Positions 48,563 through 60,145 of a stretch of DNA of 64,000 nucleotides are shown here, piece by piece; position 1 is the stretch's first letter; each line of letters starts with the position of its first letter. The notes under the pieces were generated by a model. The model did not search any database, had not been told where the DNA came from, and saw only the letters and a program-made list of their open reading frames with translations. The position numbers and the translations under genes are program-made. Origin of the DNA: an uncultured beta proteobacterium (GTDB taxonomy: Bacteria; Pseudomonadota; Gammaproteobacteria; Burkholderiales; Burkholderiaceae_C); contig CAJCCO010000109.1 of NCBI GenBank assembly GCA_903960915.1, positions 1 through 64,000 on the forward strand, given 5' to 3'.

Positions 48563-50455
48563 TTGGTTTTTAAATCAAAACAATGGCAACACCATGCCAT
48601 GGCTGCTGCGGTGGCCACACTGGTAGGTTTGTGGAGCACCCAAACGCTGGCGCTCTCCCTCGGCCGGCTCACGGTTGAATCCGCGCTGGGTGAAGCTTTT
48701 CGTGCCCAGGTAGATATCGCTGCCATCAGCGAGGAAGAAGCCGCCACCTTGAAAACCACCGTAGCCTCGCCAGAAGCCTACAAGGCGGTCGGCTTGAACT
48801 ACAACCCCGCCCTGCCCGGCATGAACATTGCCCTGCAAAAGCGCGCCAACGGCAGCTACTACTTTCAGTTAAGCAGCGAACAGTCCATCAATGATCCATT
48901 TATTGATCTGATTTTGGAAGCCAACTGGGCCTCGGGCCGCCTGGTGCGCAGTTACGCCATGTTGTTTGACACGCCCAAGCCCAAAACCCCGGACGCGGTT
49001 GAAGTGACGCCGGCTCAACTTACAGCACCAGCCACCCCAGCGGCACCGGCACCTGTGCCGGCGGTAACGCCAGCGCCATTACCTGCCACATTACCTGCGC
49101 CAGCAACTGCACCAGCGACTGCACCAACACCCGCCCCAGCCAAGGCAGCTGCGACCCAACCCGCCGAGTCCGTCAAGGTCAAAGCTGGCGACACCGCCGG
49201 GGCGATTGCCGCCACCCTCAAACCCGCAAACATTTCGCTAGACCAGATGCTGGTGGCCATGCTGGCCGCCAACCCGGATGCGTTCATTCAGGGCAATGTC
49301 AACCTGCTCAAAGCCGGTGCCACCCTCAGCCTGCCGTCTGCCGAGCAGGCCAGCGCCACGTCTGCCGCTCAGGCGCAACAAATCATCGTCACGCAAAGCA
49401 AAGACTTCAACGCCTTGCGCGCCAAGCTGGCTGGCAGTGCGCCCATGACTGCGGTCGATATGGCCGACCGCCAGGCCAGCGGCAAGGTGCAGGCCAAAGT
49501 TGAAGAAAAAAAATCAGCCGCCCCCACACCCGACAAGCTCACCCTCTCCAAGGGCGCTGTTCAAAGCAATGCCGCCGAAGACAATCTGGCCAAAGAGCGC
49601 AGTGGCAAAGAAACGGCCAGCCGATCGGCGGAGATTGCCAAGAACCTCAGCGATCTGAACAAGCTGGGCTTGGCCTCCAGCACCCCGGCATCCGGCGCAT
49701 CAGCCGCTGCTTCTGCGGCCAGCGCCGCCAGTCCAACTCTGGCGATGGAAACTCCAGCACCAGCCAAACCCGCAGCCGCCAACACCGGTTTGATGGCCCA
49801 GCTGATCAAAAATCCCCTGCTGTCCGCTGGCGCCGGCGGACTCATTGCCTTGCTGCTGGGCTTGGCTTTTTACCGCGCCAGACAGCGCAATAAAGAATTG
49901 CTTGAAGAGCATGTCTTTCTGAACAGCATCAAGCCGGTCCCCTTTGAAGCCGACGAATCTCTGGCCGATGAACCGGTATTTGGGCCATCTGCCACAAGCC
50001 CAGAGACAGCGACGAAGGCCAGTGCGGCTACGGCGAGTTTTCAAGAGGCGGTTGCCGGGCTCGACCTGAATTTGAATCCGGATGTGAATGGCGATCAAGC
50101 GCCAGTCGACAGACCGGCGCTGGCAGCCTCCCCGCTGCCAGAACTGGAAGAAGAAGCAACAGAAGCCACCGAGCCCACAGCCGGGCCAGCCCAGTCTGCC
50201 GTCAAGCTGGACTTCGACTTTGGTGACTTGTCGCTTGACCTGGATGCGCCTGTTACGCCCAGCAGCAGCCTGGCTTCTGCAGACCTGGCGGAGCAGGAAG
50301 ACCCATTGGCCACCAAGCTGGCCTTGGCCGAGGAGTTCAGTGCCATTGGTGACCATGAGGGTGCCCGCGCCTTGATGGAAGAAGTCTTGGCCCAAGCCTC
50401 TGGCGACTTGAAAACCAGCGCGCAAGCCGCTCTGGACAAGTTGCCTGCCGCCTGA
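48563..50455 (+). CDS. fimV: FimV/TspA-like pilus-assembly scaffold protein
   Basis: N-terminal 'ALSLGRLTVESALGEAFRAQVDIAAISEEEAATLKTTVASPEAYKAVGLNYNPAL', LysM-like segment, Pro/Ala linker, one TM, acidic region and C-terminal FimV-type 'KLALAEEFSAIGDHEGARALMEEVLAQASGDLKTSAQAALDKL'. Confidence 0.9.
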   Translation: MVFKSKQWQHHAMAAAVATLVGLWSTQTLALSLGRLTVESALGEAFRAQVDIAAISEEEAATLKTTVASPEAYKAVGLNYNPALPGMNIALQKRANGSYYFQLSSEQSINDPFIDLILEANWASGRLVRSYAMLFDTPKPKTPDAVEVTPAQLTAPATPAAPAPVPAVTPAPLPATLPAPATAPATAPTPAPAKAAATQPAESVKVKAGDTAGAIAATLKPANISLDQMLVAMLAANPDAFIQGNVNLLKAGATLSLPSAEQASATSAAQAQQIIVTQSKDFNALRAKLAGSAPMTAVDMADRQASGKVQAKVEEKKSAAPTPDKLTLSKGAVQSNAAEDNLAKERSGKETASRSAEIAKNLSDLNKLGLASSTPASGASAAASAASAASPTLAMETPAPAKPAAANTGLMAQLIKNPLLSAGAGGLIALLLGLAFYRARQRNKELLEEHVFLNSIKPVPFEADESLADEPVFGPSATSPETATKASAATASFQEAVAGLDLNLNPDVNGDQAPVDRPALAASPLPELEEEATEATEPTAGPAQSAVKLDFDFGDLSLDLDAPVTPSSSLASADLAEQEDPLATKLALAEEFSAIGDHEGARALMEEVLAQASGDLKTSAQAALDKLPAA

Positions 50456-50519
50456 AGCCCACCCGGCCGCGGCTGATGTCTGTGTTGCGAGACCTGCGTG
50501 AAGACGCTGTGACAAAACC

Positions 50520-51302
50520 GTGAGGCTGGCGCTCGGCATCAGTTACCACGGCGGTGCCTACCAAGGCTGGCAAAGCCAGTTGTCCGGCCTCACCGTGCAG
50601 GACAAGCTCGAAGCTGCTTTGGGGAAATTTACCCGGCAACGCGTGTCTACCTTGTGTGCGGGCCGCACCGATGCCGGCGTGCACGGCCTCATGCAAGTGG
50701 TCCATTTCGACACCCAGGTGGACCGGACAGCATCGTCCTGGGTCCGCGGCACCAACGCATTTTTACCCCGTGACATTGCGGTGCAGTGGGCCCAGGTGGT
50801 GCCCGACAGCTTTCATTGCCGTGCCAGCGCCACCTCACGCCGCTACGCCTACATCGTGCTCGAATCTGCCGTGCGCCCCTGCTTAGACCATGGCCGCGTC
50901 GGTTGGGCTTACCGCCCGCTCGACCAAGACGCCATGCTCGCTGCGGCCGCGCACCTCCTGGGTGAGCACGACTTCACCTCGTTTCGGGCCTCGGCCTGCC
51001 AGGCCTTGTCGCCCGTCAAGACGCTGCAACGGCTGGAGATTTCAAGGCGTGGGGCTTACTGGCGCTTTGAGTTCGAGGCCAATGCCTTCTTGCACCACAT
51101 GATTCGCAACATCATGGGTTGCCTGGTGGCGGTGGGACAGCACAAACACGGGCCGGCCTGGATAGTTGACGTGTTGGCCGCCCGCGACCGCGACGCCGCT
51201 GCCCCCACCTTTTCCCCCGATGGCCTGTATTTTTTAGGGCCGCGCTACGACCCCCACTGGGGCCTGCCCGAGCGCACGCCCGCTTTTGATGGACTGCCAT
51301 GA
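50520..51302 (+). CDS. truA: tRNA pseudouridine(38-40) synthase
   Basis: 'ISYHGGAYQGWQSQ', 'CAGRTDAGVHGLMQVVHFDTQVDR', 'FLHHMIRNIMGCLVAVG'. Confidence 0.97.
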   Translation: MRLALGISYHGGAYQGWQSQLSGLTVQDKLEAALGKFTRQRVSTLCAGRTDAGVHGLMQVVHFDTQVDRTASSWVRGTNAFLPRDIAVQWAQVVPDSFHCRASATSRRYAYIVLESAVRPCLDHGRVGWAYRPLDQDAMLAAAAHLLGEHDFTSFRASACQALSPVKTLQRLEISRRGAYWRFEFEANAFLHHMIRNIMGCLVAVGQHKHGPAWIVDVLAARDRDAAAPTFSPDGLYFLGPRYDPHWGLPERTPAFDGLP

Positions 51303-52024
51303 CCGCTGAAACGATTGCCCCAAGAACCCGCATCAAGATCTGCGGCCTGACCCGTGAAGAAGATGTAGACGCGGCCGTCGCAGCCGGGGTAGATGCCATT
51401 GGGTTCGTCATGTACGAGAAAAGCCCGCGCTATGTATCACCCCTGCGCGCAGCCGAACTGGCCCGCCGACTGCCCCCTTTCATCACCCCGGTGTTGCTGT
51501 TCGTCAATGAAGATGCCGCCAAAATAGCTGCGGCCTGCGCGTTATTGGCCAGCGCCACCGTTCAATTTCATGGCGATGAAACACCCGCCCAGTGCTTCAC
51601 CAGCGCACAACATGGCGCAAGGCCCTATATGCGGGCGGCGCGTATTCCCCTGGGCGAAGCAGGCCGCAGCTTCGATCTCGTAAAATACGCGCAAGATTAT
51701 TTCCAGGCTCAGGCCATCTTGCTCGATGCAGACATTGCAGGGTACGGTGGTGGCGGGCAAACATTCAATTGGTCACTGCTTCCTCCAAACGTCAACGCTC
51801 ACCTCGTCTTGAGTGGTGGGCTGAACGCTGCCAACGTGATCGACGGCATTGCCCAGCTACGGCCACGTTGTAAAACGCTGGCTGTGGATGTGAGCTCCGG
51901 GGTGGAGTTATCCGGCCCAGACGGTCAAGGCTTGAAAGGCCTGAAAGACCCCCACAAAATCAATCAGTTTGTCGCCGCCGTTCGTGCCGCCGACCAACAA
52001 TTTACAGAGATGCACCATGTTTGA
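51299..52024 (+). CDS. trpF: Phosphoribosylanthranilate isomerase
   Basis: '[37 protein letters not shown]', '[22 protein letters not shown]'; 8-nt overlap with trpB. Confidence 0.96.
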   Translation: MTAETIAPRTRIKICGLTREEDVDAAVAAGVDAIGFVMYEKSPRYVSPLRAAELARRLPPFITPVLLFVNEDAAKIAAACALLASATVQFHGDETPAQCFTSAQHGARPYMRAARIPLGEAGRSFDLVKYAQDYFQAQAILLDADIAGYGGGGQTFNWSLLPPNVNAHLVLSGGLNAANVIDGIAQLRPRCKTLAVDVSSGVELSGPDGQGLKGLKDPHKINQFVAAVRAADQQFTEMHHV

Positions 52025-53318
52025 CTACCAACAACCGGACGCCAAGGGCCACTTTGGCATGTATGGCGGCAGTTTTGTCTCCGAGACGCTGACCCACGCC
52101 ATCAACGAACTCAAGGCCGCCTACGCCAAGTACCAGCACGACCCAGCCTTCATGGCCGAGTTCAAGTACGAGCTGGCCCACTTTGTTGGCCGCCCCTCCC
52201 CCATTTACCACGCCGACCGCATGAGCCGTGAAATGGGTGGGGCACAAATTTTTCTCAAGCGTGAAGACCTGAACCACACGGGTGCGCACAAGGTTAACAA
52301 CACCATTGGCCAAGCCATGTTGGCCAAGCGCATGGGCAAGCCGCGCATCATTGCCGAAACCGGCGCGGGTCAGCACGGCGTGGCCACCGCCACCATCTGC
52401 GCACGCTACGGCCTGGAATGTGTGGTTTACATGGGCAGCGAGGACATCAAACGCCAAAGCCCCAACGTCTACCGCATGAAGCTCTTGGGCGCCACTGTGG
52501 TACCGGTCGAATCAGGCAGCCGCACGCTGAAAGACGCGCTCAATGAAGCCATGCGCGACTGGGTGGCCAACGTGGACAACACCTTCTACATCATTGGCAC
52601 CGTGGCCGGGCCGCACCCCTACCCCATGATGGTGCGTGACTTTCAAAGCGTCATCGGCAACGAATGCCTGGTGCAAATGCCAGAGATGCTGGCCCAGCAA
52701 GGCTGCACCAACAGCCAGCCCGATGCGGTGCTGGCCTGCGTGGGTGGCGGCTCCAACGCGATGGGCATTTTTCACCCTTACATTCGCCATGAAAACACCC
52801 GCCTGATTGGCATTGAAGCCGCTGGCGAAGGCATGGACAGTGGCAAACACTCGGCCTCGCTGCAACGCGGCAGCCCCGGTGTGCTGCACGGCAACCGTAC
52901 CTATGTGCTGCAGGACGACAACGGCCAGGTGACCGAAACCCACAGCATCAGCGCCGGTCTGGACTATCCCGGCGTAGGCCCCGAGCACGCCTTCCTCAAA
53001 GACATTGGGCGTGCCGAGTACGTCGGTATCACCGACACCGAAGCGCTGGCCGCCTTTCACTACCTGTGCCAAACCGAGGGCATCATTCCCGCGCTCGAAT
53101 CCAGCCACGCCATTGCCTACGCCATGAAGCTGGCCAAAACCATGCGCACTGACCAGTCCATTCTGGTCAACCTCTCAGGCCGGGGTGACAAGGACATTGG
53201 CACCGTGGCTGACCTGAGCAACGCCGACTTTTACTGCCGCCCTAGCTGCAAAGGCCAATCCGTCAAAGGCGGGGCCGAGCAGCCCATCCAGATGGTGAAC
53301 CTGGGAGCACGCGCATGA
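52017..53318 (+). CDS. trpB: Tryptophan synthase beta subunit
   Basis: '[30 protein letters not shown]', '[13 protein letters not shown]', '[12 protein letters not shown]'. Confidence 0.98.
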   Translation: MFDYQQPDAKGHFGMYGGSFVSETLTHAINELKAAYAKYQHDPAFMAEFKYELAHFVGRPSPIYHADRMSREMGGAQIFLKREDLNHTGAHKVNNTIGQAMLAKRMGKPRIIAETGAGQHGVATATICARYGLECVVYMGSEDIKRQSPNVYRMKLLGATVVPVESGSRTLKDALNEAMRDWVANVDNTFYIIGTVAGPHPYPMMVRDFQSVIGNECLVQMPEMLAQQGCTNSQPDAVLACVGGGSNAMGIFHPYIRHENTRLIGIEAAGEGMDSGKHSASLQRGSPGVLHGNRTYVLQDDNGQVTETHSISAGLDYPGVGPEHAFLKDIGRAEYVGITDTEALAAFHYLCQTEGIIPALESSHAIAYAMKLAKTMRTDQSILVNLSGRGDKDIGTVADLSNADFYCRPSCKGQSVKGGAEQPIQMVNLGARA

Positions 53319-54136
53319 GCCGCATTGACGCCACCTTTGCCCAGCTCAAGGCTTCTGGCCGCAAGGCGCTGATCCCCTATGTGACGGCCGGCTTTCCGTT
53401 CCCCGATGTCACGCCTGAGCTGATGCATGCCATGGTGGCAGGCGGCGCAGACGTGATTGAACTCGGCGTGCCGTTTTCAGACCCCAGCGCGGACGGCCCG
53501 GTGATTCAAAAAGCCGGTGACAAGGCCCTGGCCGCCGGCATTGGCATGGTGCAGGTGCTGGCCATGGTGAGCGCCTTTCGCACCACAAACGCCACCACGC
53601 CCGTGGTGCTGATGGGCTACGCCAACCCGGTGGAGCGCTACAACCAGAAGCACAAGCGCCAGGATGGCGCAAGCGCGTTTGTGGTGGACGCTGCTGCTGC
53701 GGGCGTGGACGGTATGCTGATCGTCGACTACCCGCCTGAAGAATGCGAAGAATTTGCTGCCGAATTGAAAAGCCACGGCCTGGACCTGATTTTTTTGCTG
53801 GCCCCCACCAGCACCGACGAACGCATGGCGCAAGTGGCCCGTGTGGCCAGTGGCTATGTGTATTACGTATCGCTCAAGGGTGTCACCGGCTCGGGCGCGC
53901 TCGATACCGATGCCGTAGAAGCCATGCTGCCCCGCATTCGCCAGCATGTGCGCGTGCCGGTCGGCGTGGGCTTTGGCATACGCGACGCAGCCACCGCCCG
54001 CACCATCGGTCAGGTGGCCGATGCGGTCGTGATCGGCAGCAAAATCATTCAATTGATTGATCAGCAGCCGCGCGACCAGGTAGCCCCGGTGGCGCAACAG
54101 TTTTTAAGCGAAATTCGCGCTGCTTTAGACTCATAA
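53315..54136 (+). CDS. trpA: Tryptophan synthase alpha subunit
   Basis: '[50 protein letters not shown]'. Confidence 0.98.
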   Translation: MSRIDATFAQLKASGRKALIPYVTAGFPFPDVTPELMHAMVAGGADVIELGVPFSDPSADGPVIQKAGDKALAAGIGMVQVLAMVSAFRTTNATTPVVLMGYANPVERYNQKHKRQDGASAFVVDAAAAGVDGMLIVDYPPEECEEFAAELKSHGLDLIFLLAPTSTDERMAQVARVASGYVYYVSLKGVTGSGALDTDAVEAMLPRIRQHVRVPVGVGFGIRDAATARTIGQVADAVVIGSKIIQLIDQQPRDQVAPVAQQFLSEIRAALDS

Positions 54137-54197
54137 TCCCGGCATGACACCTGGTGGGACTGCGCGCAGCCCCACCCTACTGAGGAAGGAACTCTCC

Positions 54198-55070
54198 ATG
54201 AGCTGGCTTGAAAAACTACTCCCCCCAAAAATTCTGCACACCGACCCGGCCGACCGGCGCAGTGTGCCCGAAGGGCTGTGGATCAAATGCCCCAGTTGCG
54301 AAACCGTGCTGTACAAGACCGACCTGGAACAAAACCAAAATGTCTGCCCCACCTGCAGCCACCACCACCGCATGGGCGCACGGGCGCGGCTCAACGCCTT
54401 TCTGGACAATGAAGGCCGCTTTGAGATTGGCCAGGAAGTGTTGCCCGTGGATGCGCTCAAGTTCAAGGACAGCCGCAAATACCCCGAACGTCTGAAAGAA
54501 GCGCTGGAAAACACGGGCGAAACTGACGCCCTGGTGGTCATGGGGGGCTCCGTGCTGGGCATAGGCGCTGTGGCGGCCTGCTTTGAATTCGACTTCATGG
54601 GCGGCAGCATGGGCTCGGTGGTGGGCGAGCGCTTTGTGCGTGGCGTTCACACAGCCATTGAGCAAAAAGTGCCCTTCATCTGCTTTACCTCCACCGGTGG
54701 CGCACGCATGCAGGAAGGGTTGCTCAGCCTGATGCAAATGGCCAAAACCAACGCTTCACTGACCCACCTGGCCAAGAAGGGCTTGCCCTACATCAGCGTG
54801 CTGACCGACCCCACCATGGGTGGCGTCAGCGCCGGCTTCGCCTTTTTGGGTGACGTGGTGATTGCCGAGCCCAAGGCCCTGATCGGCTTTGCTGGCCCGC
54901 GCGTGATTGAAAGCACCGTGCGTGTGACCTTGCCTGAAGGTTTTCAACGTGCCGAATTCTTGCAGACCAAAGGCGCCATTGACTTTATCTGCGACCGCCG
55001 TGAATTGCGCAAAACCATTGCCAACACCCTGGCCATGTTGCAACGCCAACCGGCAGACGCTGTCAGCTAA
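54198..55070 (+). CDS. accD: Acetyl-CoA carboxylase carboxyltransferase subunit beta
   Basis: '[28 protein letters not shown]', '[22 protein letters not shown]', '[35 protein letters not shown]'. Confidence 0.98.
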   Translation: MSWLEKLLPPKILHTDPADRRSVPEGLWIKCPSCETVLYKTDLEQNQNVCPTCSHHHRMGARARLNAFLDNEGRFEIGQEVLPVDALKFKDSRKYPERLKEALENTGETDALVVMGGSVLGIGAVAACFEFDFMGGSMGSVVGERFVRGVHTAIEQKVPFICFTSTGGARMQEGLLSLMQMAKTNASLTHLAKKGLPYISVLTDPTMGGVSAGFAFLGDVVIAEPKALIGFAGPRVIESTVRVTLPEGFQRAEFLQTKGAIDFICDRRELRKTIANTLAMLQRQPADAVS

Positions 55071-55094
55071 GACGCTTCCGGGCTGAGTCTCTAC

Positions 55095-55661
55095 TCAGCC
55101 CATCATCAACACCCAGCCCTGCAACTGGCCCACCACAATAGAGGCCACTTGCAGCAACACCAGCAGCGCCAGGGTGGACAAATCGATGCCGCCTACCAAA
55201 GGCACATAGCGCCGTACCGGTGCCAGCAGTGGCGCGCACAGCCGGTCAATCAAATCTGCTACGGGTGAGCGACTGGGCATCCAGGACAAGAGCGCATAAA
55301 CAATCACCAGCCCGGTCATGCCCGACAGCGCCATGCGCACCACGCCAAACACCGCCAAAATGGCCAACGAACCCAGACCGCTGTGCCCCCCGGCTAACAA
55401 CCACAGCACCAGAAACTGCAGCAACTCGAGCAACAAGACCGCCACCAGGCTGGCCAGATCCCAGCGCCCAAGTGGCGGTACGATTTTGCGCAGCGGCAGC
55501 ACCAACCAGTCCGTCAGGGCAAAGATAAAGCTGCCCAGCGGGTTGCCTGATCGACTGGACATGGGAATGCGCTGAAACTGCATGTACAAGCGCAGCAGAC
55601 AGGCCCCGCCTATCAAACCGGTCAAAACTTCAAGCAGGAGCGAAATGATGGAGTAAAGCAT
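55095..55661 (-). CDS. YggT family membrane protein
   Basis: Two repeated YggT modules: 'LRLYMQFQRIPMSSRSGNPLGSFIFALTDWLVLPLRKIVPP' and 'VYALLSWMPSRSPVADLIDRLCAPLLAPVRRYVPLVGGIDLS'. Confidence 0.92.
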   Translation of the reverse strand: MLYSIISLLLEVLTGLIGGACLLRLYMQFQRIPMSSRSGNPLGSFIFALTDWLVLPLRKIVPPLGRWDLASLVAVLLLELLQFLVLWLLAGGHSGLGSLAILAVFGVVRMALSGMTGLVIVYALLSWMPSRSPVADLIDRLCAPLLAPVRRYVPLVGGIDLSTLALLVLLQVASIVVGQLQGWVLMMG

Positions 55662-55905
55662 GGGCGTTTTCTCAGGCTTGTGGCCCCGCGCCAGGGGCTG
55701 GGCGGAATTCTTGCCAGGTGGACGAAAAAGTTATTCTTGCCGAATCATAGCGGCGAGGTGCAGGCCACTTAAAATCAGCACTTTTAGCTTGCGGGCGGCT
55801 TTCATACCGTGTGAGCTGAGACCCTGAGAATTCTCACCAGACCCGTCCCCAAGACCCTGTCTGAACTATTTGCCCTGTCCCTTTACCGTTTTGAATTTGC
55901 GCCCC

Positions 55906-57462
55906 ATGTCTGACCACTACACCCCACCAGCCGCCCCCCAGGATGAAAACCAGCTGATTCTGGAGCGTCGCGAGAAGCTCAAGGTCATTCGCCAGCAGCA
56001 GGCTTTGGGCAAAGGCGTGGCCTTCCCCAACGATTTCAAACCGGCTCACCATGCCGCTGCTATTTTTGCCGCCCACCAGGGCCAAACCCCTGAAGGTTTG
56101 CTGGAACAAGGCGCCATCGTCACCGTGGCCGGACGCATGATGCTCAAGCGCGTGATGGGCAAAGCCAGCTTTGCCACTCTGCAGGACAGCACCGGTCGCA
56201 TCCAGGTCTACATCAAGGGCGAGGAAGTGGGCGAAGAACTCTACGCCAGCTTCAAACACTGGGATTTGGGCGACATCGTGGGCGCCGTTGGCCGGGTCTT
56301 TAAAACCAAGACAGGTGAGCTGTCCATTCATGCCACCGAGGTGCGCCTGCTGACCAAAAGCCTGCGTCCCATGCCCGACAAATTTCATGGCATGAACGAC
56401 CAAGAAGTGAAGTACCGCCAACGCTACGTGGACCTGATGACCGACGAAGATGCCCGCAAGCGCTTCACGGCCCGCTCCAAAGCCGTCAGCGGCATTCGCG
56501 AGTTCATGGTGGCACACAACTTTCTAGAAGTTGAAACCCCCATGCTGCACCCCATTCCCGGCGGTGCCAATGCCAAGCCCTTCACCACGCACCACAATGC
56601 GCTGGACCAGCAAATGTTCTTGCGCATCGCCCCCGAGCTGTATTTGAAGCGCCTGATCGTGGGTGGCTTTGACCGCGTGTTTGAGATCAACCGCAGCTTT
56701 CGCAATGAAGGCATTTCAGTGCGCCATAACCCTGAATTCACCATGATGGAGTTCTACGCCGCGTACTGGGACTACCAAGACCTGATGACCTTCACCGAAG
56801 CGCTGATTCGCGATGCCGCGCAGAAATCCGTGGGCACATTGGCCCTGAGCTACGGCGGCAAGGCGGTCGACCTGAGCCTGCCGTTTGAGCGCCTCACCAT
56901 CCATGAGGCCATCTGCAAATACACCGAAGCGGCCCTGCCGCTGGAAGACGGCATTGGTTTGCGCGTGGACAACGCCGCCTGGCTCATCAACGCCCTGCGC
57001 AAGCTCGGCCTCTCCGAAGGCAAAAACAAACTCTCCACCCGCTCGCTGGCCAGCCTGCAGGTGATGTATTTTGAAGAAACCGTGGAAGAAAAACTCTGGC
57101 AGCCCACCTTCATCTGTGAACACCCGGTTGAGATCTCGCCCCTGGCCCGCGCCAGCGACCACAAACCTGGCGTGACCGAGCGCTATGAGCTTTACATCAC
57201 CGGCCGCGAATTCGGCAACGGCTTCTCCGAGCTCAACGATGCCGAAGAGCAAGCTGCCCGCTTTCACGCCCAAGTGGCGGCCAAAGACGACGGCGATGAC
57301 GAAGCCATGTACTACGACCACGACTTCATCCGCGCCCTCGAATACGGCATGCCGCCCACGGGCGGTTGTGGCGTAGGCCTGGACCGGCTGATGATGCTCT
57401 TGACCGACAGCAGCAGCATTCGCGACGTGATTCTGTTCCCGGCCCTGCGCCGGGAAGCCTGA
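55906..57462 (+). CDS. lysS: Lysyl-tRNA synthetase (class II)
   Basis: '[22 protein letters not shown]', '[21 protein letters not shown]', '[29 protein letters not shown]', '[20 protein letters not shown]'. Confidence 0.98.
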   Translation: MSDHYTPPAAPQDENQLILERREKLKVIRQQQALGKGVAFPNDFKPAHHAAAIFAAHQGQTPEGLLEQGAIVTVAGRMMLKRVMGKASFATLQDSTGRIQVYIKGEEVGEELYASFKHWDLGDIVGAVGRVFKTKTGELSIHATEVRLLTKSLRPMPDKFHGMNDQEVKYRQRYVDLMTDEDARKRFTARSKAVSGIREFMVAHNFLEVETPMLHPIPGGANAKPFTTHHNALDQQMFLRIAPELYLKRLIVGGFDRVFEINRSFRNEGISVRHNPEFTMMEFYAAYWDYQDLMTFTEALIRDAAQKSVGTLALSYGGKAVDLSLPFERLTIHEAICKYTEAALPLEDGIGLRVDNAAWLINALRKLGLSEGKNKLSTRSLASLQVMYFEETVEEKLWQPTFICEHPVEISPLARASDHKPGVTERYELYITGREFGNGFSELNDAEEQAARFHAQVAAKDDGDDEAMYYDHDFIRALEYGMPPTGGCGVGLDRLMMLLTDSSSIRDVILFPALRREA

Positions 57463-57487
57463 CCGAAAACTGGCGACAAAAAGCGCC

Positions 57488-58072
57488 TTGGCGGAGCCCG
57501 TCATGACAGCCCACGCGCTGCGCTACCTGCAGGGTTACCCGCCAGACGTGCTGGCCCAGGTGGCGCAACTGCTCGCAGACAACCGGCTGGGTGAACGGCT
57601 GAAGAAGAAATACGCCCTGGCCCACGCGGTGCGCACCGACAAAGCGCTCTACGACTACGTGCAAGACCTCAAACAAGACTACTTGCGCGGTGCAGAAACG
57701 CTGAGCAAGGTGGCCTTCGACAGCAAGTTGCATGTGGTGCAACACGCGCTGGGCACACACACCACCATCTCGCGGGTACAGGGCAACAAACTCAAATCCA
57801 AGCGGGAGATTCGCATTGCTTCCCTGTTCAAGGACACGCCGCCCGAGTTTTTAAAGATGATCACGGTGCATGAGCTGGCGCACTTGAAAGAACGCCAGCA
57901 TGACAAGGCGTTTTACCAACTGTGCGCCTACATGGAGCCCAGCTACCACCAGCTTGAATTTGATGTGCGCCTGTACCTGACGCACCTAGAGGCCACCGGC
58001 ACGCGCCTGTGGGGCGCCACCACGCTGGACAACGCCAGCCCGGACTCAGCCGACGTTGCACTCCCGCCGTAA
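57488..58072 (+). CDS. YgjP-like/DUF45-type zinc metallopeptidase domain protein
   Basis: 'MITVHELAHLKERQHDKAFYQLCAYMEPSYHQLEFDVRLYL' with HELAHLKE..H motif. Confidence 0.85.
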   Translation: MAEPVMTAHALRYLQGYPPDVLAQVAQLLADNRLGERLKKKYALAHAVRTDKALYDYVQDLKQDYLRGAETLSKVAFDSKLHVVQHALGTHTTISRVQGNKLKSKREIRIASLFKDTPPEFLKMITVHELAHLKERQHDKAFYQLCAYMEPSYHQLEFDVRLYLTHLEATGTRLWGATTLDNASPDSADVALPP

Positions 58073-59341
58073 CACGGCCAGCGCGTCGTTCAGCGCGTAG
58101 TCCATGTCACTTTGCAGCGTGCGTTGCGACTCTTCCATGAAGTCTTGCCACAGCGCGGCGTAGCCCTCCTGCAGCGGCTGGGGCGCGTGGGTCTGAATAA
58201 AGGCCTCGGCCAGGTCTGACTGCAGGCCGCTTTTGCGAATCTTGCGAATCAGGGTGGCGGCCGCTTTTTCGGTCAGGAGAGTTTTGGGCGGGCTGCCAGC
58301 GGCGACACACAAAAAGAGCGTGAGCAGCGAGCCCTCGTCGCTGTGCCCACCGGTGAATTTTTGCCAGACGCCTGAGATCTCGCGCTCAAAGTGATCCACC
58401 TCAGCCAAGCTGTCTTCGAGCCAGAAGTAGCGGCCCATGAAGGCCGGGGTCTGGTCGAACAACTGACGCACCGGCAAGCTTGTGTCCAGAATTTTGGGGC
58501 CATCGGCCAGGATGGAGCGCCACAGCTTGTTCACCACCGCTTGAAAAGCAGGGGGCATGCCCGGCGGCACCAGCAGCTTCAAAGCCAGTGCGGCCAGCGC
58601 GGGTTGACCCTTGGGCTCAGGTTTGTCTGTGGGCTCGGATTGGCCCGCCTTGTGTTTTTTACGCAGCGCGGTGATCAGTTTTTCAAAGCCCACCCAATCG
58701 GGCATGTCCGTGCGTTTGAGTGCCAACATCAGCAAAGCGGTGCGGATCACGGCCTCTCCGTCCTTGCCCGCATCTTCCAGCGCTGCCTCGTACAGCCCCA
58801 GCTGATCGGCCAGCCAAATAGCCGCGTCGGTGACCTGCGCCACCTGGCTGCGTTTGGCCAGCTCTTGCTGGTAATCGGGCAAGCTTTTGAGCGTCCACTT
58901 GGCCAGCACGGGAATCTGATCGTCGCTAAAACCAGCGCGCTCGTTCATGCCGAAATGGCTGTTTTGCGGCATGGCAATCAGCGCCTTGAGCAGGTCTGAG
59001 CCCCCTTTGGAGCGCGACAAAAAGGAGTTGTCCCGCAGCAACACGGCGGCCTGGTGCACATCACCGCCGGTGGCGTGCTCAAGTTGCAAACTCACCAAAT
59101 TAACCAGCCGGTCCCGGGCTTTCTCGAGGTCGGGGCGCAGGAACTCGTTGCCGAAATAACGCGCAATTTGCACCATGCCTTTGGGCGCATCGGTGCAGAT
59201 GGCGTCAAGCTTGTCCTGGTTGATGAGACCGTGCTGCACGCCGTAAGCCAGCGCTTTCTCAAAAAACGGGCGGGCGTCAAACAGCGAGACGCCTGAAGAC
59301 ACGGGAGAAGTGTGGGCAGAAGTGCGGGCAGAGGCGGACAA
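58046..59341 (-). CDS. Uncharacterised ~430-aa protein in J-domain operon
   Basis: Long ORF in the same strand/operon as neighbours with short gaps; no family recognised. Confidence 0.82.
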   Translation of the reverse strand: MSASARTSAHTSPVSSGVSLFDARPFFEKALAYGVQHGLINQDKLDAICTDAPKGMVQIARYFGNEFLRPDLEKARDRLVNLVSLQLEHATGGDVHQAAVLLRDNSFLSRSKGGSDLLKALIAMPQNSHFGMNERAGFSDDQIPVLAKWTLKSLPDYQQELAKRSQVAQVTDAAIWLADQLGLYEAALEDAGKDGEAVIRTALLMLALKRTDMPDWVGFEKLITALRKKHKAGQSEPTDKPEPKGQPALAALALKLLVPPGMPPAFQAVVNKLWRSILADGPKILDTSLPVRQLFDQTPAFMGRYFWLEDSLAEVDHFEREISGVWQKFTGGHSDEGSLLTLFLCVAAGSPPKTLLTEKAAATLIRKIRKSGLQSDLAEAFIQTHAPQPLQEGYAALWQDFMEESQRTLQSDMDYALNDALAVLRRECNVG

Positions 59342-59373
59342 ATGAAAGGGTCTCCAGCGTGGGCTGTACGGGC

Positions 59374-60135
59374 TTAAATGGCCGACTCTTCATCCGACTC
59401 CAGCACCGCAGGCGTAGCCTTGCCACGGTCGGTGTCGCCGGTTTCCACCTTGCCGTCATCGTCGTCTTCGCTGCCTGATGCGCTGTCGTCTTCGTCCAGG
59501 CCCAGGTCATGGGCACGGGCTTTGGCGCGCAGCACAATCAGCATTTCAGAAAACAGGTCCGGGCATTCGTGGCGCAACAGCCAGGCGGCCTGCATCCAGT
59601 CCTGGTCGGCCACTTCGTCAAGCTCCACTCGCGGGCTCACGTAGGCGCTGGCCAGCAGCGCGGCCTCCGACAGCATCTCACCGTCATCTTCGGCGGTGTC
59701 AAACGTACCGCAGCGGGCAAAGGCTTCCACCCGGCTCCATTTTTCAGAAAAATAGTCGGCCAGCGCTTCACTGCCGCCCTCCAAATCACCAATGGCGGTC
59801 AAGAACTCGATGGGGTCAGCGTCTTCGCGAAAGATGATGGCGTTGACCATGCCGCGCAGGTGGGTGCGGGTCAGGTCTTTGTATTGCTTTTCAATCACCA
59901 CGGCGCGTGCAAACTGGGCCGGCGTGACCATGAGGTTGATGACCGATTCTTTGGAATTGTCGTACTCGCGAATCACGGCCAGAATATCTTTGGCAGGCAA
60001 TTGCTCCAGCACCAGCATCAGCGCTGAGTCGCCTTCGGTGTCGGCCAGTTCTACCAGCGCCGACTCGGCGCCCACGATGTCGCCAGCGGCAATCAGGCTT
60101 TGGGTTTTGGTGATCAGGGCCAGGTGGTTTGTCAT
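59374..60135 (-). CDS. Uncharacterised protein with acidic C-terminal tail
   Basis: Start at MTNHLALITKTQSL; tail 'LGLDEDDSASGSEDDDDGKVETGDTD'; 33-nt gap to the downstream gene. Confidence 0.82.
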   Translation of the reverse strand: MTNHLALITKTQSLIAAGDIVGAESALVELADTEGDSALMLVLEQLPAKDILAVIREYDNSKESVINLMVTPAQFARAVVIEKQYKDLTRTHLRGMVNAIIFREDADPIEFLTAIGDLEGGSEALADYFSEKWSRVEAFARCGTFDTAEDDGEMLSEAALLASAYVSPRVELDEVADQDWMQAAWLLRHECPDLFSEMLIVLRAKARAHDLGLDEDDSASGSEDDDDGKVETGDTDRGKATPAVLESDEESAI

Positions 60136-60145
60136 GGGGTTCTCT

